Part shown: piece by piece, positions 34,259 through 43,113 of the stretch | Position numbering within the stretch: position 1 is the first letter of the stretch | Layout of the letters: the number at the start of each line of letters is the position of its first letter | Assembly (NCBI RefSeq): GCF_024298965.1 | Contig: NZ_CP085193.1 | Location: 3,534,001 to 3,598,000 of the forward strand | Source of the DNA: Streptomyces rapamycinicus NRRL 5491 | GTDB taxonomy: Bacteria > Actinomycetota > Actinomycetes > Streptomycetales > Streptomycetaceae | Length of the DNA: 64,000 nucleotides | Reading direction: 5' to 3' | Translations under genes and position numbers: made by a program | The notes under the pieces: model-generated | Seen by the model: the letters and a program-made list of their open reading frames with translations, nothing else | Database searches by the model: none | What the model was told of the DNA's origin: nothing

Positions 34259-36313
34259 TCATTCCGCCGCCCCGTCCGTCATATAGCTCTTCCAGATGTC
34301 CATGGGGTAGGTGTCGCCCGAAGTATCGGCGCCTCCCCCGCCCATTCCCTTCAGCGGCATCAGCTCCTGCGACTTGGGGTCCACCCGGGACAGCGAGACC
34401 GCCGTCGAAAGCTTCTTGGTGTACCCGACGAACCAGGCGGAGGTGCCGTCCTGCGCCGTGCCGCCCTTACCGGCCACCTCGCCACCACCCACGGCGGCCT
34501 CGCGCGCCGAACCGTCCGGGCTCTGGACCGCGCCGCGCAGCGCGTCGTCCACCTGCGCCGCGACCGCCGCGCTGAAGGCGCGCTTGGCGCCGTCCTTGCG
34601 CAGCTCGAGCTTTTCCCCGCCGTGGGTGAGCCCGCTCACCGAGTACGGCGCGTAGTGCGTGCCTTCGGCCGCGAACGTCCCGTAGGCGCTGGCCATACGG
34701 ATCGAGCTGGGGGTCGCGGTGCCGAGCGAGAACGCTGGCACCCGCGCGCCGAAGCTGCTCGGCAGCAGCCCCGCGTCGATGGACGCCTGCCGGACCCGGT
34801 CCAGGCCGACGTCCATGCCCAGCTGGATCATCGGGGTGTTGATGGACCGCACGATCGCCTGGCGCAGCGAGACCTGCCCATAGGAGGCGTCGTCGTCATT
34901 GGTGGCCCGCACGATCTTGCCGCCGCGGTCCCAGTACGGGCCCTCGGGCGTATGCACCGCGATCTTGTTGTCGCCGTCGTAGAGCGTGGAGGGCGTCACG
35001 GGCGTCCGCGCGCCGTTGCGCTCCAGCAGGACGCCGTCGCGCAGCGCCGCGGCGTAGACGAAGGGGGTGAAGGAGGTGCCGGCCGGGACGGTGGAGGCGT
35101 TCGCGTCGTTGAATCCCTGCTCCAGATAGCCGGGGCCGCCGTACAGGGCGCGTATGGCGCCTCCCGGGGCCACCGAGGCCGCGCCTATGCGCACATGGCG
35201 GTCCTCGGGGCGCTGCTCGGGGTCGAGGTCGTCCCGGGTGTTCTTCACCGCCTTGGCGAGCGCCTGGACCTTCGGCTTCTCGAAGGTGGTGTGGATCTGA
35301 TAGCCGCCCAGGTCGAAATCGGCGTCGGATATGTCGGTGTGGGAGCTGATATACGCCTTGGCCGTCTCCACCAGATAGCCGACCTGGCCGGTGAGCCCCA
35401 CCGGCCTGGGCTGTGCCTTGGGCTCGGGGAACGTCGTATAGCGCGCCCGCTCGGACTTGGACAGCTTCCCGATGTCCACCATCCGGTCCAGCACCCACTT
35501 CCAGCGGTCGACGGCCCGCTTGTGGTTCTTCGCGCTGAGCGTCGGATCGAAGGTCCCGGCGCCCTTGAGCAGCGAGGCGAGCAACGCGCCCTCGCTCGCG
35601 TTGAGTTCCGAGACGTCCTTGCCGTAGTACGCGTACGCCGCCCGCTGAATGCCGTAACTGCCGCGCCCGAACCAGCTGGTGTTCAGATAGCGCTGGAGGA
35701 TCTCCCGCTTGCTCATCCGGTCGTCCAGCTTGATGGCCATGAACATCTCGGTGAGCTTGCGGGAGAAGGTCTGACGCTGATTCAGATAGGCGTTCTTCAC
35801 ATACTGCTGGGTGATGGTCGAGCCGCCCTGTGTCTCACCGCCCGTCACCATCCGCGTCACCGCGCGCATCAGCCCGCTCGGGGACACTCCGCTGTCGGTG
35901 TAGAAACTGGCGTTCTCGGCGGCCAGCACCGCCCACTGGACGTCGTCCGGCACCTTGTCCAGCGGCACTTCCTGCCGGTTGACCGGGCCGGTGCGGGCCA
36001 TCTCGGTGCCGTCGGCCCAGTAGTAGACGTTGTCCTGCTGGGTGGCGAAGTCGTTGAGGTTCTTCGGGATGTCGGTCTGCAGATACAGAAAGCTCAGCAG
36101 ACCGGTCAGACTGCCGAGGCAGAACAGGAACAGCAGGGATATCTGACGCCACGACGGCAGCCATCGCGTCACACCGCGCCGCCCCGCCCGGGGATAGTCC
36201 AGCCGGATCCGCGCGGCCGCCCAGCGGCGCAGCCGCATCCCCCGGCTCCTCGAGGGCGGCTTACGGCGGTGCTTGCGGTGCTTCCCCATGGCGTTGTCGC
36301 TGCTGCCCAGCAC
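34259..36313 (-). CDS. Class A penicillin-binding protein with degenerate transpeptidase site
   Basis: Bifunctional-type PBP of 684 residues: basic N-terminus, one transmembrane helix (about 58-79), a GT51 glycosyltransferase domain (catalytic Glu133 in A-A-E-N-A-S-F-Y, plus G-G-S-T-I-T-Q-Q-Y and R-E-I-L-Q-R-Y-L-N) and a transpeptidase-fold domain. In the latter the SxxK tetrad is Thr413-Ser-Phe-Thr416, SxN is intact (Ser490-Ile-Asn492) and KTG is Lys616-Gly-Gly. The nucleophile and general-base Lys of motif 1 are therefore missing. GTG 36313 follows GTGGGGGAAACAC; ATG 36289 and ATG 36370 are alternatives. It probably polymerises glycan strands and may not cross-link. Confidence 0.9.
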   Translation of the reverse strand: MLGSSDNAMGKHRKHRRKPPSRSRGMRLRRWAAARIRLDYPRAGRRGVTRWLPSWRQISLLFLFCLGSLTGLLSFLYLQTDIPKNLNDFATQQDNVYYWADGTEMARTGPVNRQEVPLDKVPDDVQWAVLAAENASFYTDSGVSPSGLMRAVTRMVTGGETQGGSTITQQYVKNAYLNQRQTFSRKLTEMFMAIKLDDRMSKREILQRYLNTSWFGRGSYGIQRAAYAYYGKDVSELNASEGALLASLLKGAGTFDPTLSAKNHKRAVDRWKWVLDRMVDIGKLSKSERARYTTFPEPKAQPRPVGLTGQVGYLVETAKAYISSHTDISDADFDLGGYQIHTTFEKPKVQALAKAVKNTRDDLDPEQRPEDRHVRIGAASVAPGGAIRALYGGPGYLEQGFNDANASTVPAGTSFTPFVYAAALRDGVLLERNGARTPVTPSTLYDGDNKIAVHTPEGPYWDRGGKIVRATNDDDASYGQVSLRQAIVRSINTPMIQLGMDVGLDRVRQASIDAGLLPSSFGARVPAFSLGTATPSSIRMASAYGTFAAEGTHYAPYSVSGLTHGGEKLELRKDGAKRAFSAAVAAQVDDALRGAVQSPDGSAREAAVGGGEVAGKGGTAQDGTSAWFVGYTKKLSTAVSLSRVDPKSQELMPLKGMGGGGADTSGDTYPMDIWKSYMTDGAAE

Positions 36314-36651
36314 GTGTTTCCCCCACGCTCGCTCCGCGCGCGGGCGCGGCACAAAGGTGTGATCTTCCATCCCCCCAGACCAGACCGATCCTATTTTCCC
36401 TTCCGAACGTCTGTCGCCACAGGGCCCTAAATTTTTGTAACAGTGACCATATTCAGGGACTCCACCCACCCGGTGACCTTTCGCACCGCCCGGCCCGCCA
36501 CCCCCGAGGGCGTCCCCGCCGTGACACTCCGAAGCTCAAATGAACCTCTGAACCATGCGGCCGGGGGGTTCGTCCTCCCTGTATGGGGTCATCACCCCGA
36601 CACGCGAGAACACACCGCGGGGGACGCGGTACGGAACGAGGAGGGGGAGCC
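36314..36651. other. Divergent intergenic region, PBP / MNIO locus
   Basis: About 340 bp upstream of both the PBP and the DUF692 genes. It includes a less GC-rich patch around 36400-36450 (TTTTTGTAACAGTGACC) that probably holds promoter elements. I see no convincing ORF, RNA gene or known operator. Confidence 0.4.
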
Positions 36652-37992
36652 ATGGTGCGCCTCGGTACCGGAATCGGCTGGCGACCGGAGATCGCCGACG
36701 ACATCGCGCGGCTGCCCGGCATCGACTGGGTGGAGGTGGTGGCGGAGAACATCTGCCCCGACCATGTGCCGGACGCGCTCCGGCGGCTGCGCGAGCGCGG
36801 GACCACGGTGGTCCCGCACGGGGTGTCGCTCGGCCTCGGGGGAGCCGAACGGCCCGACCCCGGCCGCCTCCGGGCGCTGGCCGAGCGGGCCGAGGCGCTG
36901 GGCTCGCCGCTGATCACCGAGCACATCGCGTTCGTCAGGGCCGGGGGGCCGCTGACCGCGTCACCGGTCCTCGAGGCCGGGCATCTGCTGCCGGTGCCGC
37001 GGACCCGTGACGCGCTGGACGTGCTGTGCGAGAACGTGCGCATCGCGCAGGACGCGCTGCCGGTGCCGCTCGCGGTGGAGAACATCGCGGCGCTGATCTC
37101 CTGGCCCGGCGAGGAGATGACCGAGGGCCAGTTCCTGGCCGAGCTCGTGGAGCGCACGGGGGTGCGGCTGCTCATCGACGTGGCCAATCTGCACACCAAC
37201 CACGTCAACCGGGGCGAGGACCCGGCCAAGGCGCTGGACGAGCTGCCCACGTCGGCGATCGCCTACGTCCATGTGGCGGGCGGGGTGGAACGGGACGGGG
37301 TGTGGCACGACAGCCACGCCCATCCGGTGACCCAGCCGGTGCTCGACGTGCTCGCCGAGCTGTGCGCCCGTACGACGCCGCCCGGGGTGCTGCTGGAGCG
37401 CGACGAGGACTTCCCGGCGGCCGAGGAGCTCGCGGGCGAGCTGGACGCGATCCGCGCGGTGACGGCGGCGGGGGCCGGAGCGGGAGCCGAGGACGGGGGC
37501 GGGGCCGAGGACGGGGGCGGGGCCGTCGAGGCTTCGGCGCGGGCGTCCGCCGCGCCCGGCGCTCCCGTGCCGGACGCCGTCCGGGAGCGGCTGGCGCTCG
37601 CCCAGGCCGCGCTGCTGTCCGCGCTGGTCGGCGGCACCCCACCGCCCGAGGGCTTCGACCGGCGGCGGCTGCGGGTGCAGAGCGCGGCGCTGACCGCCAA
37701 GCGGGCGTCCGTGATCGCCAAGGTGGCGCCTGAACTGCCCGAGATCCTGGGCACCGGCTACCGTCCGGCGTTCGCCCGGTACGCCGACGGCCGCGCGATG
37801 ACCGGCGGCTACCGCCGCGACGCGATGTCGTTCGCCGAACATCTGCTGGCGGACGGCCGGCCCGACGACGCGGCCGCCCGGCGCCGGCTGACGCTGTGGT
37901 GGCAGGAGCGGTCCGGGCCCGCGCCCCTGCCGTCCCATCCGGCGGCGCGGCTGGCCCGCCGGGTCCGGCTCGCGCTGAGCGGGGGGCGGTGA
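36652..37992 (+). CDS. DUF692 (MNIO) enzyme fused to a DUF2063/HvfC-like domain
   Basis: Cytoplasmic protein of 446 residues. Residues 1-268 are a DUF692 TIM barrel, the multinuclear non-heme iron family of MbnB, TglH and HvfB that oxidatively modifies cysteines in ribosomal peptides. Candidate metal ligands and conserved polar residues are visible: His56 (V-V-P-H-G-V-S-L), Glu90-His91, Glu143-Asn144, Asp176/Asn179/His181, His207, Asp220-His222-His224 and Glu249-Arg250. After an Ala/Gly linker (269-307, with an 18-bp duplication), residues 308-446 resemble the DUF2063 partner ([14 protein letters not shown]-x-x-[14 protein letters not shown]). ATG follows AGGAGGGGGAG. The Cys-tail protein gene overlaps its stop by 4 bp. 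Confidence 0.88.
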   Translation: MVRLGTGIGWRPEIADDIARLPGIDWVEVVAENICPDHVPDALRRLRERGTTVVPHGVSLGLGGAERPDPGRLRALAERAEALGSPLITEHIAFVRAGGPLTASPVLEAGHLLPVPRTRDALDVLCENVRIAQDALPVPLAVENIAALISWPGEEMTEGQFLAELVERTGVRLLIDVANLHTNHVNRGEDPAKALDELPTSAIAYVHVAGGVERDGVWHDSHAHPVTQPVLDVLAELCARTTPPGVLLERDEDFPAAEELAGELDAIRAVTAAGAGAGAEDGGGAEDGGGAVEASARASAAPGAPVPDAVRERLALAQAALLSALVGGTPPPEGFDRRRLRVQSAALTAKRASVIAKVAPELPEILGTGYRPAFARYADGRAMTGGYRRDAMSFAEHLLADGRPDDAAARRRLTLWWQERSGPAPLPSHPAARLARRVRLALSGGR

Positions 37993-38999
37993 GCGGCATG
38001 GGCGCGATCGTGACCCTGGTCTACCTGGCGGTCGCCGTGTCGTCGGTGATGCTCATCTCCGGAACGGTCCGGGCCCGGCGCAGGGAGGTCTCGGAGCCGG
38101 TGTACGCCCGGGCACACGACCTGCTGGAGGTCGCGTTCCTGGCGGGCGGGCCGGGGCGGGTGGCGGACACCGTGATCAGCACGATGTACGCGGACGGGCG
38201 GCTGGCGATCGGCGACCCCGGCGTGGTCTCGGTACGGCAGCCGGTCGCGCGCGGCCCGGTCGAGGAGGAGCTGCTGCGGCTGTGCGCCATCTCCCCGCAC
38301 GGCGGCCTGAAGTGGCTGCGCCGGGAGCTGATGCGCAGTCCGGTGGTGCAGTCGATCGGCGACCAGCTGGCGGGGCGCGGGCTGATGGTACGGCCGGACG
38401 CCCTCCGGTTCTGGCGGGGCGTGGCGCGGACGCAGATCGGGCTGTGCGCGACGGGGGTGTTTCTGGCCGCCCTGATCAGCATCGGCTCCGTCGCCGACAG
38501 CGGGCCTCCGCTGATCTTGTTGATCGCCCCCGCGCTGTTCACCGGCTTCCTCATCGGCGGAATCTGCGCCGGTGCGGGCAAGCGCAGGCTGACCGCCACC
38601 GGGCAGCGGACGCTGGCGACGTACCGGAGGGAGTCGGGGATCGGCGTACGGCGCGCCCGGTCCGTCGGCCATCCGGCGACGGTCCCCCTGGCGGTCGTCG
38701 TCGCGCTGACCGGTGCTGCCGCCCTGACGGACGATCCGCTGCTGCGGGCCCAACTGCTGGACGCGCAAAGGGTGCCCGCCGCTTCGGGGTCGTCGACCGA
38801 CTCGGGGTCGTCGGGGCCCTCGGACTCCGGCGGCGGATCGTGGTGCGGAGGTGGAGGCGGCGGCGGAGGCGGATCCGGCTGCGGAGGCTCCTCGTGCGGC
38901 GGCTCGTCCTGCGGCGGAGGCGGCGGCGGTTCGGGCTGCGGCGGGGGCGGCGGCTGCGGTGGTGGTGGTGGGGGCGGCGGCTGCGGGGGCGGCGGCTGA
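37989..38999 (+). CDS. TIGR04222-like membrane protein with Gly/Cys-only tail
   Basis: Protein of 336 residues. An N-terminal signal-anchor (about 6-26) precedes a conserved domain with [13 protein letters not shown] and S-T-M-Y-A-D-G-R-L. Two central transmembrane helices follow (about 148-167 and 173-195). The last 52 residues are Gly, Ser, one Trp and seven Cys (286, 298, 303, 308, 317, 323, 332), ending C-G-G-G-G. GTG 37989 overlaps the MNIO stop; ATG 37998 is a second option. The tail is the obvious substrate candidate for the MNIO enzyme: thioamide/oxazolone-type or other Cys modification and copper binding are inferred from known MNIO chemistry, not shown here. Confidence 0.82.
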   Translation: MSGMGAIVTLVYLAVAVSSVMLISGTVRARRREVSEPVYARAHDLLEVAFLAGGPGRVADTVISTMYADGRLAIGDPGVVSVRQPVARGPVEEELLRLCAISPHGGLKWLRRELMRSPVVQSIGDQLAGRGLMVRPDALRFWRGVARTQIGLCATGVFLAALISIGSVADSGPPLILLIAPALFTGFLIGGICAGAGKRRLTATGQRTLATYRRESGIGVRRARSVGHPATVPLAVVVALTGAAALTDDPLLRAQLLDAQRVPAASGSSTDSGSSGPSDSGGGSWCGGGGGGGGGSGCGGSSCGGSSCGGGGGGSGCGGGGGCGGGGGGGGCGGGG

Positions 39000-39001
39000 A
39001 G

Positions 39002-39375
39002 CATCGATCTGCGGCTCCGTCGCGTGGCAAGGGCTTCGCCCCAGGACCCCGGCGCTCGACGAGCCGAGTCGCCACCGCGAACACCTGCACCGGCGGGCTG
39101 ATCACGGTCGGCGCTCCCACGCGGCGGACGGCTGTGTCCAACGCCCCTGGACGGACAGCCGTGGGCGGACGCCCGCACACATCCGGGTCGTCCGGCCGGG
39201 GTCCGGGGCGGAGCCCCAGTTGAGCGAAGGGGCGGGAGGGGAGCGGCCCGCCGCGGGCGGCGCGATCCGTCGGACCCCCCTCGCGGGCCCGCACGGAGCG
39301 ATCCGCATGCGCGCGAGTCGTTCATATCGTGAAAACTGTGGCGCGGTGGTGGCCGGGTCGAGTAGAAACTCGGCC
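39002..39375. repeat. Intergenic region with dispersed hairpin element (forward copy)
   Basis: About 370 bp between the two membrane-protein genes. It holds a fragment of the GCGGCTCCGTCGCGTGG element (39008-39030), the inverted pair GGCTGTGTCCAACGCCCC / GGACAGCC near 39130-39160, and a full copy of the GGGGCGGAGCCCC hairpin element (39171-39270). No reading frame with sensible codon use is present. Confidence 0.7.
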
Positions 39376-40182
39376 ATGTTGTGGGTCCTCTTCCTGCTCG
39401 TCGCGTGGGGCGCGGCGGTCGTCAGCTGCACGCGGCTGTGCCTGGCGGCGGTGGCCGCCGCTCAGCCGATGGAGCCCGAGCCGGGGGCGGACGGGAAGGG
39501 CCTGAGCCTGTACGAGGCGGCGTTCCTGTCCGGCGGGCCGCAGCGGGTGGGGGATCTGACCCTCGTCACGATGTACCGGGAGCGGCGGCTGCTGCTCGCG
39601 CACACCGGCTGGGTCACCGTGGTGGATCCGGACGGGCGGGACGAGCTGGAGCGGGCCGTGATCAGCGCGATAGGGCCGGAGGGGCAGGCCCCGGTGCGAC
39701 CGGTGCGGGTCGCGCTCGTCACGGCCGCCCCGGTGCGGGCGCTGGGCGACCGGCTGGTGGCGGCGGGGCTCGCGGTGCCCGCCTCGGCCCGTACGAATGT
39801 GGCGGTCGCGGTGCGGCATGTGCGGGCGGCCTGCCTGCTGGTGCTGGTGACGGCGGCCGCCGCGCTGCTGCTGGTGCCGCCCGCGGACGGGCGCGGTCCG
39901 GTTGCCGCGTGGTTCGTGCTGCCGCTGCTGCTGACGGCGAGCTGTCTGCTGATCGCCCGGGTCGAGGCGCATCCGTACTCACGGTGGGCCTCCCCCGCCG
40001 GTCAGCGGCTGCTGGGCCGGATCGACGTGCCGCCGCGACGAAACCTCGCCCAACGCTCCGGCGCCGACGCGGACGGCGCTGACGACGACGGCGACCTGCT
40101 CACCGCGCTCGCCGTGCACGGCACCGCCGCCCTTCCCGACCCGGCGCTGCGCGCGGCCCTGAAGACGCATTGGGGTCATTGA
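39376..40182 (+). CDS. TIGR04222-like membrane protein paralogue without Cys tail
   Basis: Protein of 268 residues related to the gene 377 bp upstream: a signal-anchor at 1-27, then A-A-F-L-S-G-G-P-Q-R-V-G-D with V-T-M-Y-R-E-R-R-L, then two transmembrane helices. A C-terminal segment G-T-A-A-L-P-D-P-A-L-R-A-A-L corresponds to [14 protein letters not shown] in the neighbour, but the protein stops there without any Gly/Cys extension. ATG 39376 has no clear ribosome site; ATG 39307 with GGAG upstream is possible. It may be an assembly partner or a decoy of the tailed protein. Confidence 0.75.
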   Translation: MLWVLFLLVAWGAAVVSCTRLCLAAVAAAQPMEPEPGADGKGLSLYEAAFLSGGPQRVGDLTLVTMYRERRLLLAHTGWVTVVDPDGRDELERAVISAIGPEGQAPVRPVRVALVTAAPVRALGDRLVAAGLAVPASARTNVAVAVRHVRAACLLVLVTAAAALLLVPPADGRGPVAAWFVLPLLLTASCLLIARVEAHPYSRWASPAGQRLLGRIDVPPRRNLAQRSGADADGADDDGDLLTALAVHGTAALPDPALRAALKTHWGH

Positions 40183-40276
40183 CCCCGACACCGCGGCCCG
40201 GTGCTTTACATGGTCGTCCGGCGCGCCAAATATCCCTTTCATCGCGTTCATCGCGCGATGCACGAAGGGACGGCCA

Positions 40277-42136
40277 GTGAGAGCAGCAGCGCTGTACGGC
40301 ATCCTCGGGCCGCTGTCCCTGTCGCTGGCCATGAGCGCGCTGCTCGCGGCGCCCGCCACCGGCCGCCCGCTCGCCGCGCCCACCGCGCCCACCGCCCCCA
40401 CCGCCACGATCCCCGCAACGCCCACCGCGTCCACCAGGTCCACCGCGGCCCCGGCCGGTGCGGCGGGCGCGCCCTCCGCGACCCGTTCGGCCCCCGCCGC
40501 CACCGCCGCCCCCGTCGCCCCCACCTGGACCACCTGGTCCGCCCCACCCGCCTCGGCCGCCCCGGCCGCCGCCCCGCCCGGCGACGCGGCCGCGACCCGT
40601 GGCGTGGCGTTCGCCGCCCGGCGCGCGGCACAGCGCGGTACCGCCTTCCACCGCTGCCCCCGCGCCGAGGCGCTGGCCGCCCCCATCACCTGCGGAAAGG
40701 TCTCCGTACCGCTCGACTACGCCCATCCCCGCGGCAAGCACATCTCCCTCACCGTCAGCCGGATCCGGGCCACCGGCCCCAAGGCCCGGCGTCAGGGCGC
40801 GCTGATCTACAACCCCGGCGGGCCGGGCGCCTCCAGCATGGCGTTTCCCGAGTACGCGGCCGAGGACGCCTTCCGCCGGGTGGCCGCCGCCTACGACTTC
40901 GTCGGCTACGCCCCACGGGGTGTGGGCCGCTCCGCCCCGCTGTCCTGCCAGCGGCCGTCGGCCTACGCCAAGGCGCCGACCAGCTCCCCGCCCCACCCCA
41001 CCGCCGCCTTCAAACGGCGGCTGGTGGCGCGGGCGCGCGCCTACGTACGGGGCTGTGTGCGCCGCTCGGGCCGCGCGCTCGCGCACTACACCACGCTGAA
41101 CAACGCCCGCGACCTGGAAGTGCTGCGCGCCGCGCTGGGCCAGCGGCGGCTCACCTTCGTCGGCGCCTCGTACGGCACGTACTACGGGGCCGTCTACGCC
41201 ACGCTCTTCCCGGGGCGGGTGCGCCGGATGGTCTTCGACAGCGTGGTCAACCCAGCCCCCGGGCGGATCTGGTACCGCGACAACCTCGACCAGTCGCTGG
41301 CCTTCGAGCGGCGCTGGCGGGACTGGCGCCGCTGGGTCGCCCGGCACCACGCCGTCTACCACCTGGGCGCCACCGCGGACCGGGTGCTCGCCTCGTACCA
41401 CACGGCGCGGCGCCGGCTGGCGCGGAAGCCGGCGGGCGGGGTCGTCGGCACCGCGCAACTCCAGAGCGCGTTCCTGAGGACCGGCTACAACGACGCCTAC
41501 TGGGATCCTGCCGCCCGGGCGCTGGCCGCGTATCTGCGCGGCGACCCCGAGCCGCTGGCCGAACTCGCCGCGCCCGATCCGGCGGAGGCAGCCGACGACG
41601 AGAACGGCAACGCCGTCTACACCGCCGTGGAGTGCAACGACGCGCCCTGGCCGCGCGCCTGGGCCACCTGGGACCGCGACAACACCGCCCTCGCCCGCCG
41701 CGCGCCCTTCGAGACCTGGGACAACGTGGCGATGAACCTGCCGTGCGCCTTCTGGCCGCTGAAGCCCGGCCGCCCCCTCGACGTGGGGAACCTGGAGGCC
41801 GTGGGCCCCCGCCCCCGGACCGGGCGCGTCGCGCTGCCGCCGGTGCTGCTGCTGTCAGCGGAGCGGGACGCGGCCACGCCGTACACGGGGGCGAAGGAGC
41901 TGTGGCACCGGCTGCCCGGCTCCTCGCTGGTGACCGAGCGGAAGGCGGGGACGCATGGTCTGTGGGGCGGTCCGAACGACTGCGTCAACCGCCATGTGGA
42001 CACCTATCTGCTGACCGGGAAGACCCCGGGCCGGTCCGCCTTCTGCGCCCCGCGCCCGGAGCCCGCACCGCTGCCGGAACCGGCCCCGCTGCCCGAATCG
42101 GGCAAGCAACCGGCCGCGATCCCGGGGACGCCGTAG
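40277..42136 (+). CDS. Secreted alpha/beta-hydrolase, tripeptidyl aminopeptidase-like
   Basis: Exported serine peptidase-type protein of 619 residues. A signal peptide (about 1-29) is followed by an Ala/Pro/Thr-rich stretch of about 80 residues. The alpha/beta-hydrolase core has the oxyanion motif Y-N-P-G-G-P-G-A-S, the nucleophile Ser in G-A-S-Y-G-T-Y-Y-G, the Asp in S-A-E-R-D-A-A-T-P and the His in K-A-G-T-H-G-L-W. The TAP-type C-terminal domain is present, as in Streptomyces SlpD/SlpE and Tap. The start GTG 40277 follows GAAGGGACGG. Its location after the Cys-tail locus is suggestive, but a processing role is unsupported. Confidence 0.88.
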   Translation: MRAAALYGILGPLSLSLAMSALLAAPATGRPLAAPTAPTAPTATIPATPTASTRSTAAPAGAAGAPSATRSAPAATAAPVAPTWTTWSAPPASAAPAAAPPGDAAATRGVAFAARRAAQRGTAFHRCPRAEALAAPITCGKVSVPLDYAHPRGKHISLTVSRIRATGPKARRQGALIYNPGGPGASSMAFPEYAAEDAFRRVAAAYDFVGYAPRGVGRSAPLSCQRPSAYAKAPTSSPPHPTAAFKRRLVARARAYVRGCVRRSGRALAHYTTLNNARDLEVLRAALGQRRLTFVGASYGTYYGAVYATLFPGRVRRMVFDSVVNPAPGRIWYRDNLDQSLAFERRWRDWRRWVARHHAVYHLGATADRVLASYHTARRRLARKPAGGVVGTAQLQSAFLRTGYNDAYWDPAARALAAYLRGDPEPLAELAAPDPAEAADDENGNAVYTAVECNDAPWPRAWATWDRDNTALARRAPFETWDNVAMNLPCAFWPLKPGRPLDVGNLEAVGPRPRTGRVALPPVLLLSAERDAATPYTGAKELWHRLPGSSLVTERKAGTHGLWGGPNDCVNRHVDTYLLTGKTPGRSAFCAPRPEPAPLPEPAPLPESGKQPAAIPGTP

Positions 42137-42190
42137 GAGGGCGCCAGGGCCGGTACGGGACGACGTGAGGCCGTCCTGATCGCCGGATTG

Positions 42191-42365
42191 TGACGCCTGC
42201 GGCGGGCTGTTCCCCACCCCGCCCCTTCCCGAAACTGGGGCTCCGCCCCAGACCCCGGTCCGACGACCCGGATGTGCGCGGTCATCCGCCGCGTCGCAGG
42301 CGAGGAAACCGGCGTCCGAGGTCCAGGCGCGGAGCCCCTGGTGATGGGAAGGAGCGGGGAGGAAG
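42191..42365. repeat. Dispersed hairpin element (reverse copy plus partial forward copy)
   Basis: 42191-42290 is the reverse complement of the element at 39171-39270, including GGGGCTCCGCCCC and the GATGTGCGCGGTCATCCGC tail. A shorter forward relative with GGCGCGGAGCCCC follows at 42318-42365. It lies between convergent genes and may act as a terminator. Confidence 0.8.
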
Positions 42366-42392
42366 ACCCGCCGGATGCCCCGTAAGGGGGCG

Positions 42393-43109
42393 TCAGGCCA
42401 GGCCGGCGACGAGTTCGGAGACCGCCCTGCGCCGGCCGGTGTAGAACGGCACTTCCTCGCGTACGTGCCGGCGCGCCTCGGAGCCCCGCAGATGGCGCAT
42501 CAGGTCGACGATCCGGTGCAGCTCGTCCGCCTCGAAGGCCAGGATCCACTCGTAGTCGCCGAGCGAGAAGGACGCCACCGTGTTGGCGCGCACGTCGGGG
42601 TAGCCGCGGGCCATCTTGCCGTGGTCCGCGAGCATCCTGCGGCGGTCCTCGTCGGGCAGCAGGTACCAGTCGTAGGAGCGGACGAACGGGTACACGCTCA
42701 CGTACTCGCGCGCGTTCTCGTCCGCGAGGAACGCCGGGATGTGGGACTTGTTGAACTCGGCCGGGCGGTGCAGCGCCATGTTGGACCACACCGGCTCCAG
42801 GTGCCGTCCCAGCCGGGTGCGGCGGAAGAGGTTGTACGCCTCCTGGAGGGCGTCGGAGGTCTCCGAGTGCCACCAGATCATGACGTCCGCGTCGGCGCGC
42901 AGCCCGGACACGTCGTAGGTGCCGCGCACGGTGACGTCCTTGGCGGCGAGCTGGGAGAAGAGCTCCTCGACCTCGTCGGCGTAGCCGGTGCGGTCCTCCG
43001 GCAGCACATCGCGCAGCCGGAACACCGACCACAGGGTGTAGCGGATGACCTCGTTGAGGTCCTTGGCCTTCTTACCGGCGTTGGGAGTCTTCTCAGGTGC
43101 AGCAGTCAT
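42393..43109 (-). CDS. hemQ: Coproheme decarboxylase HemQ
   Basis: Last enzyme of the coproporphyrin-dependent heme pathway of Gram-positive bacteria; it oxidatively decarboxylates coproheme III to heme b. The 238-residue protein has the chlorite-dismutase-like fold with W-W-H-S-E-T, the Tyr-bearing [12 protein letters not shown] segment, proximal His region L-A-D-H-G-K-M-A-R and [14 protein letters not shown]. It starts 5 bp after hemG on the same strand and is clearly cotranscribed with it. Confidence 0.95.
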   Translation of the reverse strand: MTAAPEKTPNAGKKAKDLNEVIRYTLWSVFRLRDVLPEDRTGYADEVEELFSQLAAKDVTVRGTYDVSGLRADADVMIWWHSETSDALQEAYNLFRRTRLGRHLEPVWSNMALHRPAEFNKSHIPAFLADENAREYVSVYPFVRSYDWYLLPDEDRRRMLADHGKMARGYPDVRANTVASFSLGDYEWILAFEADELHRIVDLMRHLRGSEARRHVREEVPFYTGRRRAVSELVAGLA

Positions 43110-43113
43110 GGCC

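Noticed and set aside
36652..40182. Classical methanobactin cluster
   Set aside because: No short precursor peptide, MbnC-type stand-alone gene or TonB/MATE transporter is present; the similarity is limited to the DUF692 enzyme and its partner domain.
40201..42168. 655-codon plus-strand frame over the peptidase gene
   Set aside because: Frame-shifted shadow of the alpha/beta-hydrolase, Arg/Ala/Pro-rich without motifs.
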